Assembly: GCA_003344405.1 (NCBI GenBank)
Contig: NOWV01000001.1
Span: 1,550,001 to 1,614,000, forward strand
Length of the DNA: 64,000 nucleotides
Direction of reading: 5' to 3'
DNA from: Trichoplax sp. H2
Lineage: Eukaryota; Placozoa; Uniplacotomia; Trichoplacea
How positions within the stretch are numbered: the stretch's first letter is position 1; the number at the start of each line of letters is the position of its first letter. The notes under the pieces were generated by a model. It was not told the origin of the DNA. It was given only the letters and a program-made list of their open reading frames with translations, and made no database searches. A program made the position numbers and the translations under genes. Positions 48,013-60,434 of this stretch are shown piece after piece.

Positions 48013-51000
48013 TTAGGACATTACAAGATTGACGGTATCAGTATGACCGCTGTTTTTAACCGCTTGTTTTCTAACCAAATAGGCAATACGGAATAGCAGC
48101 GCCGTTAAGCCCAGTGCAATTAAGTAAATGACAATTTCGATACTATCCATGACGTACGCAACAACCGGTTCATCGTGCTTGATGGTTGCTAATCCAACTA
48201 TACATAAAATCATACCAGTAACCGACAAGATAGCAGTTACGACGTTGAGGATAAAAACCACGATAAACTGAAAAATGAATTGGAAGATGAGTTAGGGTTG
48301 TTACTTTATTAAGCCTATCTCGATGTATTATTATCTGCGCTAGCATATATAATACAGTCTAAGTGTAATGGCGTATCTGCGCGTCTTAGCTTACAATATA
48401 ATATAGAGAGAACTAATATTTTATCACGTATTTTTTACACTGCAACGTGCAGAAGATATAGTATAGTAAGGGCTCCATTTGCGTCGTTAACGTATGATGT
48501 TTTGAGATCGATAATATGGGTACAATTTTCATTATCGTCATATTGTCATAATACTAACATTAATGTTTACAGTAGGATAGAAAATATTCAAAATACTGTC
48601 TTTAAATTTAAAATCTTTATTACACTGTAGCTAAGACTCATGAATAATAATAACGAGTGCATACCATCCAAGCTGGAGGCAAAGTTTCATCTTTGAGGGT
48701 TTTCATTCCAGTGAATCCAGTAATGAGAATCTAAAGATAGGATGAATTCATTGTTTATTTATATAATGATTATGATCGATTTGTTCGTTGATTCATTAAA
48801 ATACCATAAAACGGATAAAATTTGCATCACAGATCTTATAGAACCGAGCAATTTCAGTTTAGTTGATAACTGCGGTTAAAAGGTTACTATTGCGTAATTT
48901 CGCGATACTAGACACTAATACCGTAGGTGAAGTAATGTGATCATAAACTGAAGATCCATCCACTAGTTCACATGGCTTCAAACTCAATGGATCGGTACTA
49001 ACAGTCAATTAGTAGGAATTGGATATAAATCCAGTATCGGCAAGGTCGGACCGAATCCTGTTCAGATGTTATTATTGATGTCCAATTGAATTTATTTTTT
49101 TTATCTTTCCTCTTCCTAGATTACTTTTTCTTTCGAAGTGCACGGCATACAGTACAACATTGGTTATAGTACCGTCCTATATACTAATTTTTGGCTATCG
49201 CATGGCTGCTAGAGAACGAGCATTTAATGCGCAGTACTGTACACACAAAAGGGGGAAATGGAGATTACGGTGCCGGGATGACTAATTTTAAGAGGCAATT
49301 TTTTCTTCATTTGCCTTTAGTTCCTTTGGTACTGTACACAATCATAGACTCCTCAAAATGCCTACTTATAGCTATTTTTAGTAGTCTAGAACAGAGTATC
49401 TCATCTTGAATACAGTTAGAATGACAGTAAAGTTGAAAACGGTAATACTGTACCGTACCAGCTAGTTTTTGACCTTTTTTCCCCGTTGGGGAAATAGTAC
49501 AAAATTAACTGGTAGTAGTTCCCGGATAACATGGTTCGATCAATGTCGGTCATATATATGAAAAACGATACACTACTATACTGCCCTCGATTCCCATCGC
49601 AACTTAGCAGCTTGGTTGATTTTGTAAAGTATGGTATACGGTTTCAGTGATAGCGTATGGTGAAATGAGGGGGGGGGGAAAGTAGTCAGCCTTTTCATTA
49701 TTTTGTACTGAATAGCCAGCCATTGCCTGTTTGTTCTTCTCTTTCCTTATAAAAAAAAAGTTGCTGGTACGATCATGGACTACTACTACGGTCGATGCAC
49801 CAGCACTTGTTATTTGCTGTAGAAGTCCACAGCTGGTACACTACTGTCTAGTACAGTATGGCAGAGCGATTGCGGTTGCAGCGGGTGTTATAAAGGTAAA
49901 AATATGGTAAACAAATAAAGTAATGCAGTTGTCAAGCTTTTGAATATACAAGTACAGTATGTTAATTTGCATGCGAATAGAAAGAAATTGTTAACATATA
50001 TAGTACAGTACAATGGAATAGTACTGAATAAGTGAATATCTTGATGACAACACACCTGCACAGAATATATACAGTATAGTAAGTAAAACAAATAATGCTC
50101 TCTAGCCACCATCAATAAAAAAGTCCCAGTAGTGAATCCAAAAGTACAAATATTGAAAATCAAAAATCAAAATTTAGTGATAATATGTTACAAAAGTAGC
50201 AATTCGCAGTGCGGTATTCTCGTTCATGGATCAATCATGGAGTAGTGACTATCTTATAGGCTGTTTACGGTTATCCTCTATCACGGAGCGAATCTTGTAC
50301 TACCATAAAAGAGTTACCAGTTTGGTAAAATTATATACCCCATAGGCAATACGGTCTAGTACTTCATCAATAAGGATATTCATCTATCCCGGAGAAAATA
50401 GGTCTTATTGTCTTTCCTTATTTGTAAGGCAATATCAAGGTACTTCTCTTTTACCACAAATTCAATACACAACGAGTACGAGTATTTTAGAGAAAAATAT
50501 TCATCCTAATGATATTGATCGCAACACAATTGTACATCGAACTATGATGCTGTCAAGGAGTTGTTTCATGTTACTTATGGCCCATACAGTAGAGTAGTCT
50601 CCTCGACAGTAAGCTTCTTGAATGGGCAAAAAGCCAATACTCTACATTGTACTGTATTCCACTGGACCCCAATTTAAAAAAATTTTTCGGATTCCATGAT
50701 ACTACAGTAGTTCAATGGCGTTGCAGTAATTCATTGACACGATATAGCGCAGGAAACATGCGAAATCTCCATGCAACTATAACGCCGGAAAGAGATGTTT
50801 CATGTTATTTATAGTACTGTACTGTCCATAGTCTCGAAAGGTCCGCTTCTTGAATAGCGGCAATTTCTTTGTGAGATAAGACAACAAAATACCGTAGTAA
50901 TATTAATATAGTAAACCACATGCTCGTGGTAAGTAATTGCATATTTGGAATCAACTTCCTGCTCTGCCAAACTGAATTGTTACTACCAATTGTAAACTTG

Positions 51001-51611
51001 ATCGTTCTGAATTTTGTAGCGCAATTGGAAAGAAGGCAAACAAAACTGAGTGTAAAGTCCATTCTACATTATTAAACAACATGCAGTCAATACTGTGGCT
51101 GGTACTTTAAAGTTTGGGTAACTGCCAAAATACAACCATGTAGTACAAAATACACTACTTCAAATTTAGTTTAATTAAATAATAATAATACCATTACTAC
51201 TTATAGTATAGCAAAGTCAAAATTGAGTTTCTCCTAGGAAATCATTTGGTCATTCACACTTTTTCCTCAAGGAAATTATTCAATCGCCGCTGTACTTTGT
51301 CACTTGCTATACCGCACAGCTACGTTCAAAGACCATTCAACGCTTTTCAACTTGAATAATAATATTAATTCATCTTTGGTTTAATCTTACGATACTATAC
51401 TTCAACTTACAAATCCACCAGCCCAAAATAGATGATAATGTAAATCGGTAGTAATAGGAACTTTTGTACCATCGCCAGTGATGTGTTCACCTAAACCTAA
51501 AGCCAGTAGGGCGATACCGGCAAGAGTTAATACCAAACACATTCTGGAAACTTTCTGAAACGAAGGAAGACCCTTAGTCGGTGGTTGCTGTTCATTTTCG
51601 TTTTCCGCCAT
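48013..51611 (-). CDS. Four-TM membrane protein B, MS4A/CD20-like
   Basis: Predicted tetraspan of 173 residues in three exons (51611-51411, 48730-48665, 48267-48013), introns in phase 0. The N-terminus is polar (ENENEQQPPTKG). TM1 about 22-42 (MCLVLTLAGIALLALGLG); the exon junction carries HLFWAGGF, then TM2 ILITGFTGMKT; TM3 (FILNVVTAILSVTGMILCIVG) and TM4 (IEIVIYLIALGLTALLF) share the last exon, which ends in a short basic tail with stop at 48013. The exon plan (TM1+FWAG / short TM2 exon / TM3-TM4) is the same as in proteins A and C, showing common descent despite low identity. The tail lacks PPxY. The 2.7-kb first intron is full of GTAC-type words. Function is unknown; MS4A relatives include ion-flux and receptor-associated proteins. 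Confidence 0.77.
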
Positions 51612-52660
51612 CGTACTATCAACAAGGCTACTTTATGATTTGATACAACTGCGAGACTTTTACCACTAAGATCAGGTCAATTCTAACGTACAATAGTCAC
51701 AACTGTAGTAATCCAATGTACAAGGTAATTCCACCAATTTTTCAAATTCTACAAATTAATCACTGGCGATTAACCAAACGTAAATAAAACGCGGACTCTG
51801 GTCGTGGCCAAAGTTATAAATAAACGATTTAGCACGTTGTGCAATAGCACGTCTGCTGGTACCGTACAGTACCGTACAGTACAATGCACATTCCTTGGAC
51901 CTCGCTGATTGTACTGTAGTCAAATGGAAAGTGAGTGGAACTGTATGGTCGAGCACAGTACTTCCGCATTTTCTTGATAGGACTACTGTACACTGTACAC
52001 TGTAGGGCAAGAGACAGACTACCGTGCGGACAGACGACAGCATAGTGCACATACTGTACTATACTGTACTGTATTGTGAAAAAAAATGAGACAAAATGAT
52101 CACCACGACACTGCCATCAATCGCTGCGATATCGGATTACGCCCTCTTTTGAATTAATGTCACCATGTTGTTCTTTCCCACAATCGCCAGTGATTACCAG
52201 TGATCCTTTTTTTGTCAGTGTGGTGATGCACCCATATTTGATTATAACGATAGCTAGATTTGATATACTGTAGTTCGGTTATTGTGAATCGATGTTATCG
52301 CGAAGCTAATATTCGATGATTGCCAACGACAGTACTATCGTAGAAATTGTGGATGACTAATATTAGCCAATGGACTAATTATGGTACAAAATTGATGTGG
52401 CTAGAAACACTGTAGTGGTTAAGATGCCCTTGGGAGAAAGGGACTAGACTTGAATAGGAGAGTAGTGACATCTTAAGTAGAATGATTTACATTGTAAAAG
52501 ATAATGATCTACTATTTGAGAAAGGTATTTTGTTTGATGATTCATGTTCACGCTGCTTGGACTGTACATTAATCAGGTGGTCAGAAATGGATTGAACGAA
52601 ATGGATATATAATATAGAACATATACATGTACATTATTGTACAGTACAGTCAGTAAGAAC
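49140..52660. repeat. GTACAGTAC / GTACTGTAC word-rich region
   Basis: Within intron 1 of tetraspan gene B and upstream of its start, words such as TACAGTAC, GTACTGTACA, TACCGTACAGTACCGTACAG (near 51860) and TACACTGTACACTGTA (near 51988) recur at high density. The stretch also has GC-richer text and homopolymer runs (a run of about ten G near 49670). Open frames here (for example 49888-50163, 50805-51062, 51756-52052) have no domain and were not called. Confidence 0.6.
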
Positions 52661-52971
52661 TGCAGAGATGAGCTTACAGCACAGTACAGTAAGAACTGAA
52701 GAGATGATTTCATGAGAGAAAAGAGACTTCACTTCGCTTTGAGCTTGGAATGCTGCCAATAGTAGACTAGATTCTTGTAGCAATTAATAATTGCCTTACT
52801 ATTCCTAAAATCTTGTAATAAAAGCCTTTTAGAGAATACTATTTGACTAAGATTGTTATTTTGAGACACTTTTATTCTACTCAGGTATTTGCTGTTCACA
52901 ACATAATCCACCACTAGTATGCTTACTATCGATAGAATACAGTACATTGCAATATATTTTACTTCATATTG
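52266..52971. repeat. Left copy of a near-identical duplication abutting the N gap
   Basis: Starts ACTGTAGTTCGGTTATTGTG and ends TTTACTTCATATTG immediately before the N run. The same text from CTGTAGTTCGG onward restarts right after the Ns. Differences are a few substitutions and small indels, with a larger rearrangement in the middle (around 52560-52700 versus 53270-53460). The pattern fits two alleles, or a failed contig overlap, placed side by side. Confidence 0.9.
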
Positions 52972-52991
52972 NNNNNNNNNNNNNNNNNNNN
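52972..52991. other. Assembly gap, 20 N
   Basis: Twenty consecutive Ns, which is likely a default-size gap of unknown true length. It lies precisely between the end of one copy and the start of the other copy of the same sequence, so the true gap may be zero or negative (an unmerged overlap). Confidence 0.98.
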
Positions 52992-53761
52992 CTGTAGTTC
53001 GGTTATTGTGAATCGATGTTATCGCGAAGCTAATATTCGATGATTGCCAACGACAGTACTATCGTAGAAATTGTGGATGACTAATATTAGCCAATGGACT
53101 AATTATGGTACAAAATTGATGTGGCTAGAAACACTGTAGTGGTTAAGATGCCCTTGGGAGAAAGGGACTAGGCTTGAATAGGAGAGTAGTGACATCTTAA
53201 GTAGAATGATTTAGATTGTAAAAGATAATGATCTACTATATGAGAAGGTATTTTGTTTGATGACTCATGTCTGCTTGGACTGTACTGTAGATTAGTAATA
53301 TATAACATATACTGTACATTATTGTACAGTACAGTCAGTAAGAACTGCAGAGATGAGCTCACGAGGGAGGAAAGACTTCACTTCGCTTTGACCTTGGAAT
53401 AGATTAATCAAGTGGTCATAAATAGCACAGTACAGTAAGAACTGAAGAGATGATTTCATGAGAGAAAAGAGACTTCACTTCGCTTTGAGCTTGGAATGCT
53501 GCCAATAGTAGACTTGATTCTTGTAGCAATTCATAATTGCCTTACTATTTCCTAGACTAGATTCTTGTAGCAATTCATAATTGCCTTACTATTCCTAAAA
53601 TCTTGTAATAAAAGCCTTTTAGAGAATACTATTTGACTAAGATAGTTATTTTGAGATACTTTTATTCCACTCAGGTATTTGCTGTTCACAACATAATCCA
53701 CCACTAGTATGCTTACTATCGATAGAATACAGTACATTGCAATATATTTTACTTCATATTG
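52992..53761. repeat. Right copy of the duplication, with internal short repeats
   Basis: Matches 52267-52971 from CTGTAGTTCGG to TTACTTCATATTG. It contains two extra local duplications: a 44-bp unit (AGACTTGATTCTTGTAGCAA..., 53509-53552 and 53553-53596), and a roughly 100-bp partial repeat of the CAGTAAGAACTG(C/A)AGAGATGA...ACTTCACTTCGCTTTGA block (about 53335-53400 and 53433-53500). No gene is seen in it. Confidence 0.88.
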
Positions 53762-56700
53762 GACCAATACTGTATTTTATTTTAGCAAATCGTCGCTTGC
53801 CTGGTGTACACGGTGGTTGGAAAGGCATTGAATATTAGAAATCGACTTTATCAGTATGCAAATGATGAAGCATGGTCAAGTAGCCCTTCTTAAGTCTTCG
53901 ATTTTGTGTCTCTTACTTATGAAATAACTTAGATTGTCATATCTCTCTCTTATTATGGTCTCTAAAATAATGCAGATCTTTCAGAGCTTGGCTAATTAAT
54001 ACAGTGCCGTAATAAATGTATGAAAAATTCATTTCTAATGTATAATTAGTATATCAAATATCAAATGACTTTCCTCACACCCTGTACTCTATACTATCAA
54101 CTGTTCTACGTTATGACATGGTTATGCAATCGACTCGTAAAAGAATTGCGCAAGTGCAAGTACCTGAATGATGTCGCACCAAGGACTGTGTATACGTTAT
54201 AATACACAGTAGTCAAATAATATGAAATAAAACAAATCAGTAAGATAGGCCTTCATGAATAAATATGCTGGAAGTAAATTATAATTAACGGAATGAAATC
54301 ATTAAACTATACTTTGTAACTTAGTCCTTGAGGATAAGATTGAAAGAACATTTTCTGAAGAGAAATATGCATATCCATTGCTATCCTATATTATAAATGT
54401 CTACGCATTTATATTATATATATATAACATAACATATACAAATATGTACTGTATACGAGTCGCATACAGAGACATGTTACGGTATGTGCAAAAATATAGT
54501 AGATACGTCGGTAGTACTTGGTCTGAGTTGGAGGCTCCGACAACGGCTGGTATTACCTTATAGATATTCTGAGCGTATGATGGAATGATTAGTATTAGCT
54601 CTATTCAATAACATTTTATCCATAATGCTATTGCTTTACAAGGATTAATAATAGAATTATAAGTTAGCGCTCCTTATACAGACTTAGGCTCATATGCTGA
54701 ATAACGCGGCAATGCAAATTTAGTTGTTGCGTTCAAAATTTATTGTATTATTACGCGTAATCCTTAAACGCTTATAGTAGAAGGAAAAGCAAGCTGATAT
54801 CTCAATTTTCCACTGTTGAAATCTTGGACTGCAACCACTTTATAATGGGTATTACGATCAATACATTAGCCATGAAAATATGAATATGCAGTAATTACTA
54901 ATGCTGGTATATCAACTTCAGTAATATATAGAATAGCGGAATTTAAGAGTTTAACTCAATTTCCAGCACATACGTAATTAAGGCTAGAGAAATTTATAAT
55001 TATACAATAGAACGACTTATTTGGGTATGAATATGATAAATGACAATGATTACAGGAAAGATATGAGTAATATACAGCATACTATTCCATTAATCTAAAA
55101 TAGGCGAACGGAAATTTTACTAGTTTTTGGCTTAATATAATACGCGAAAGCTCAGATACGAGATCGTAACTTAAAACTCAAATTATGCTCATATATCTCC
55201 TCGTATTTACGATGTAGCGAACAAATTTTACTGTAAGTTTCTAAGATATCAACTCCTTGCATGCTCCGTTGAAATGCAGCAGGCATTTGCTTGAAGCTAA
55301 TTTTAAATCAAGTAATTAGCCACATCTCTACTGTCTCTCATATCGCTATCATCGAGTAATTAATTTTGTTAATTTCCATAGATTTTCATGCATTAAAAAT
55401 TTAACCATCTGGATACCATATCGCATGTTCTTCAAAATTATAATTATCACTACAACCTATAAGGGTATGTTCAAATCTAGTAACGCTTATTATGATATAA
55501 TGATACTAAAAATAGATAATTCTTAACGGAGTAGTACAGTTTAAGATATAGATCTATATAACTATTGTCATATTTTGTAGTCTATAAATGCAGGTATGTG
55601 ATGATAGGGTTTTTAACCCTTAATTTTATACAAACAAAGTGAATAGTAGAGGTACGCGATTTAATCATGCCAGCTTACCCGATACTTATTTTATTGTCAA
55701 CAACCGATTATTCTACGTTACATAATGCTTTTACTTCATACTAACCTTATATTCTTCAATAACTCAACTACTGTGATCAGCTGAAATCTCTATAAAGAAT
55801 ACAGTCAAGAAAAATATTATTTCCATACTTTACTAACTACGTATACAGCAATCATTCAGCAATGCATTGTATAGATACTATTGCTATTGTAAACGATTAG
55901 TAAAAATGATTCTTAACTCTGATAAACACTTATCCTAATTTAACCGATTTGTGTTGATCCAATTGGACATGAAGTAATAATTGTATATACGCAATACTAG
56001 AGTGTCAGATTTCAATTAGAATTTAACTACAGTAAGTTGATAAGGTACTTTCAAGAGTTAATCTTCATTTTGATATCCTTTATTACCGTACTTCAGCGGA
56101 TTCTTAATCACCCATTGACAAGAAGAGCAATAAAAGTAATTTTTATAGCCAAACAAAAGTTAAAAGTTGCTAGATTCCTAATAAATGATCATTATCTACT
56201 TATCTCATCTTAAATAATGACACTAGAATTGAGTCATGCTGTTAATATAGGCCACTGGGAGTGATTGCATTAAATGAACTCGCTTGAAGTATCACTAATT
56301 TGAAAGCGCTGTATTCTTTAGATAAAAAGTGATCCACTAAAATTCATAATATTACGAATAAAATTGTTAGAAATGGTCTTGAGTCGTTTGACAATCTAGA
56401 GCAGAGCATTTTATTTTAGAGTAAATATGCAATATTTTGGATGAAGATGTTAGAGATCAAAATTTTGGTATCTTTATTACTATTATCAGTAATATGTACT
56501 AGAAAAGCATAATCATATATAATAAATGAATATGCTTTCTAAGTTAAACTTATCATAAATCTATGCCAAGAATATAAGCGAAAGAAGTTTCTCATCTTCG
56601 ATTAATTATAATACAACAATTAGATTTTAGATTTTGAATATATCTCTAGTTTGAACAATTACTACGCTATTCTACTGAGTATAGTGTCATTCTTAGAATT

Positions 56701-58080
56701 CTATCGCAGTAGCCCTTCATTAAGTAATGCAGTACTAAATCCTAATGTTACTGCTCATCTCTTTCTTACCGCTGTTTTACAATAATCTGGCTCATATTTT
56801 TTTACAACAGAATATATTCACTTGACGTAGTTAGTCTGCCGTAATATGAAATAGGTCAGAGCTCGGTCATATTAGAAAATTAGTGCTCTACCAAAGCTGA
56901 ATAACTCTTAAACTGAAAGCACAATACTTTACTGATAGATATCAATATGAAATGGAGGACATGTCCGAATATTGAATTTGTGAGATGCCTCAATTACCAT
57001 CTTTAGTTCGGTACTGGCATTTGTTCAATTTGCAGTCAAGTTGTAGAAATGTTAAGTATATATATGCATACAAAACTGTATTTATGGTCATATACAATTT
57101 ACTCGCTACTAAAATACCGAACACGTGATGGTTGCCTTCTTGTGATTATGGTTTAAATTACTGTAAGAATGATAATATTCATCTCATGGAATGAATCAAG
57201 ATTGATAAATTAACGACTTACGAAAATACTGAAACAGCTACATTTATCGCTAATCTCAATAGATATGGTATAAAATTCTTATCAATATTGATAAATAAGT
57301 AAATATTCACTAAACTGAACTAGAAACTAGTATATTACAGTACTACTATATTGATAGCTATAATAGATTTTAAGTGACCTGCACTGTTTACTTACTATAT
57401 CACAAATAATCACACCTTGTAATATAGTTTGCTATATTCCTTGCAGACTTAACTATAATAATCAAAAGGAGGTAATCGCTAATAAAATCGCCCTAAAGCT
57501 TTATTGGATCTCTTGTCGTTGTGAGATTAAAAGCGATTTTATTTGATGTTGTATTGTACTCTCTCTAACAACATTGATGAAGAGTTAAAGATTAGATTTT
57601 ATAGTAATGAAAAATGGTGAATATTAAATCAGACAGCCTTAGATTTATTTTTTCCTCTTCAAATTTTTACTAAATAGCTTGTAATTAGATCAGTATACGG
57701 GGAAATTTATGACAGCATGATGTTTTATTATGCATTAAAATTAAGAAATAAAGGTACCGTTGGCTTCGGGCTTCCTACGTTCGTTCTTTGTATTCCATTG
57801 CCTTTCATTTAAATAACAATACTGAACCAGTTTTGTATTTGTATTTGCCAGACAACAAATAAATAATTATAATATTGCAACAATGTATGATGGCATTATA
57901 TATTTTTGCCGTTAGAAGTATAGCGTAAGATATGTAGAAAATAATCAACGTTAGCGATTATCAAACTAATCAAAAGCAGCAATTATTTAACTAGTATACC
58001 CGTATGAAAAAAACTCAGCAGAAGATACCTCGAATGTTATAATTTCCAATTCTGTTAACAGTCTATATTAACAGGTTGCA
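53762..58080. other. Intergenic, nothing recognised
   Basis: About 4.3 kb of AT-rich DNA upstream of tetraspan gene C, which should include its promoter. A 61-codon plus-strand frame at 54378-54563 has a Tyr/Ile-rich start and a more balanced end; it shows no domain and was not accepted. No RNA genes or arrays were seen. Confidence 0.5.
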
Positions 58081-60434
58081 ATGGCAGTTAAATTTAAAAA
58101 TTTATATCACTATGGCTATATTTCCAATCACCATTACGTTATGACGTTATTAGTGGTTTTGCTTTTACTAAATGGTGTAGCGAGTGTTATTATTGGAGGT
58201 TTTAGCATCGCATCTGAACAATATTATACCCTAGGTGCCAGAATTTCCGCTCCTATTTGGTGTGGAATAGCCGTAAGTAATCCATGATCGTGTAATATTT
58301 CTTCTATCGCATTCTTTTAAGATGAAAGATAACTGAGTAAACAGTTTTTCTTGATCAATAATCGACATATACCCGCAGATTTTATCGCATTGATTCCTGT
58401 AAGGAACTGCTTTTCACTTACCGTACAAATTTTCTATAGCTACCATTAAATACACCGGTAAATAGTATAAGTCCTTAAAGTCTTATTTAGTTAATAACTG
58501 TGGTATAGTACAACAGCGAAATGCTATTTCATTAATATCGGATAAGTTATGTCCTACGTGCTAGTGAGTCTTTAATATTTTCAAGCGATAGTACACGGAT
58601 AACTTTAGATTACTAGTATGCGAATATAAATCCTTTCTACCACGCATTATTTCTATACCTTTGCCTACAGCGAGTATAAGATATGTTCTCTTATTGATAA
58701 ATTTCTCAAATATACGCATATGTCAACACGATTGATGCCGCCTAAGCTAACCAGAACTCAGTTCTTACCATTTCATGTCCAATGGTACCGTAGCGCTTTT
58801 TTTACTTGCATACCGGATCGTTGCCTATTTGTGATCTACGAGATAATTGCTGTTGGGAATCTCTTATACTATATAGGGCTTCGTCACATCTACGTATCCA
58901 CCGTCGTTTTCAGTTATATAGGTCATAATCGTTATTTGTGAATACATTTTTCTACGTACTTTATCTACCCGTATGCAATACGCATTACACTAATTGGGTT
59001 CCTTAATTATGTGAAATTAACTGTACAATAGCATTCCTTACCTTACAGTATATGATCGTAAATAATCAAATTTCACGAAGCAATGCTAATCATTTAACTT
59101 TTCCATGATAAGTTACGTACTGTATACTTCAGACCGTAGAGAAAGACTGGTCATCCACCGACCCAAATATTCTCTTATAAATCGGGCGATCTAGCAATGT
59201 AACATTAATGAAAGTATTTTGCCAACTTGATAAAGATTGTACTAACAGGCAGTCCTTTGTTCCAATTAAACATACACCGTTAAATTTATATAAAGCTAAT
59301 TAATATTGAAACGTTACAAGATTATATTATATATTACCTTCACGGATTTGTAATCTGGTGATGAAACTGATTTGTTATATCTTCGCTAGATAGCTGGATA
59401 TAATATCAGTACTTTTGTCAATTTTTTCTATTAGGTTACTCTTTCTGGAATCTCTGGACTGTTGAATATGTTTTATCGCGATAGTATTGCACACGTAAGT
59501 TAGCATCATGCTTACTTCACAATAGCTCAGGATAAAGTGATTAATTTACTAGTTTATTGTTACAAAGGCTTCCAAAGCTAATAATAAGTCTAATCTCTTG
59601 CGAATACGTGCCATTTATATTTTACAAAGAAATGTATCTAGCATAAGTTAATAATTTTTTAACTACCAATAAAGCCAATCGTAGAACCAGAGCACTTAGT
59701 CTTGTAGTTTACTTATGCCAGTTCTACGCTAATTTTTTATTATTACTGGCGGTTTGACGTAGTGAAAACAGTACAGAGTACTGGTCTCCTATGAATATTG
59801 TCCTTTGCTATGTAGAATTTTATTCAAATTTGATAAAGAGAATTTTAGTTTTACATCTAATGTTAATTCTGAACTCTTAAAATCTGTAGTTACTCATTAT
59901 TTATGTACTGTATGAATTTAGACCAAATGGTTTTATGGACTCTCTATCTTTGCTGCGGTTACTAATGCTTTCGGTTTGGTAACTCTATTTTTGGGTATTG
60001 GTTTCCATAGCCCATTCAATATTGCAGCGGATGTTTTGATAGGAGTTGGATTTTTATTGTCTGTTACAACTGCTTTAATGATCGGCTGTGGGGTTTATTG
60101 CTACCGTGATGACTTGGTAAGTTAGATTTAAGGCTGCTTGGATCATTGAAAGACATAGTGATGTTAATATAATAGTCAACGACCAGTTAAGGCATGAATT
60201 TCATATTTTTGGAGTGATTTACCAATAATGTTAATTGTAAAATTTGATTAAAGCACTGATATCGTACTAAAATATGCTTTTCATTAATAGTCTTTAATTC
60301 AAAAAGGGACCTGGGCTAGCATAAATCATAGCTTAGCTTATAGAAAGATGAGTCAAGATATATACGATGATGCCAATTACAGGATCGGTAAATTAAAATA
60401 TAATAAATTAATTGATGCACTTCATAAAAGTTGA
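58081..60434 (+). CDS. Four-TM membrane protein C, MS4A/CD20-like
   Basis: Predicted tetraspan of 196 residues in four exons (58081-58272, 59435-59494, 59922-60116, 60291-60434), all introns in phase 0 with GTAAGT donors. TM1 about 20-44 (VMTLLVVLLLLNGVASVIIG); the junction reads APIWCGIA, then TM2 TLSGISGLLNMF; TM3 (LSIFAAVTNAFGLVTLFLGIG) and TM4 (VLIGVGFLLSVTTALMIGCGVYC) lie in exon 3. Exon 4 supplies a hydrophilic tail (SLIQKGTWAS... QDIYDDANYRIGK) with a possible tyrosine phosphorylation site, ending in TGA. Exon 4 was chosen because it follows an ATTAATAG acceptor, keeps phase 0 and has tail-like composition; it is the least certain exon. It is on the opposite strand from paralogues A and B. 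Low identity to them, but the same exon plan. Confidence 0.76.

Noticed and set aside
49888-51062. Open frames inside intron 1 of tetraspan gene B
   Set aside because: They run through GTAC-type repeat words, have no recognisable domain and conflict with the well-supported intron.
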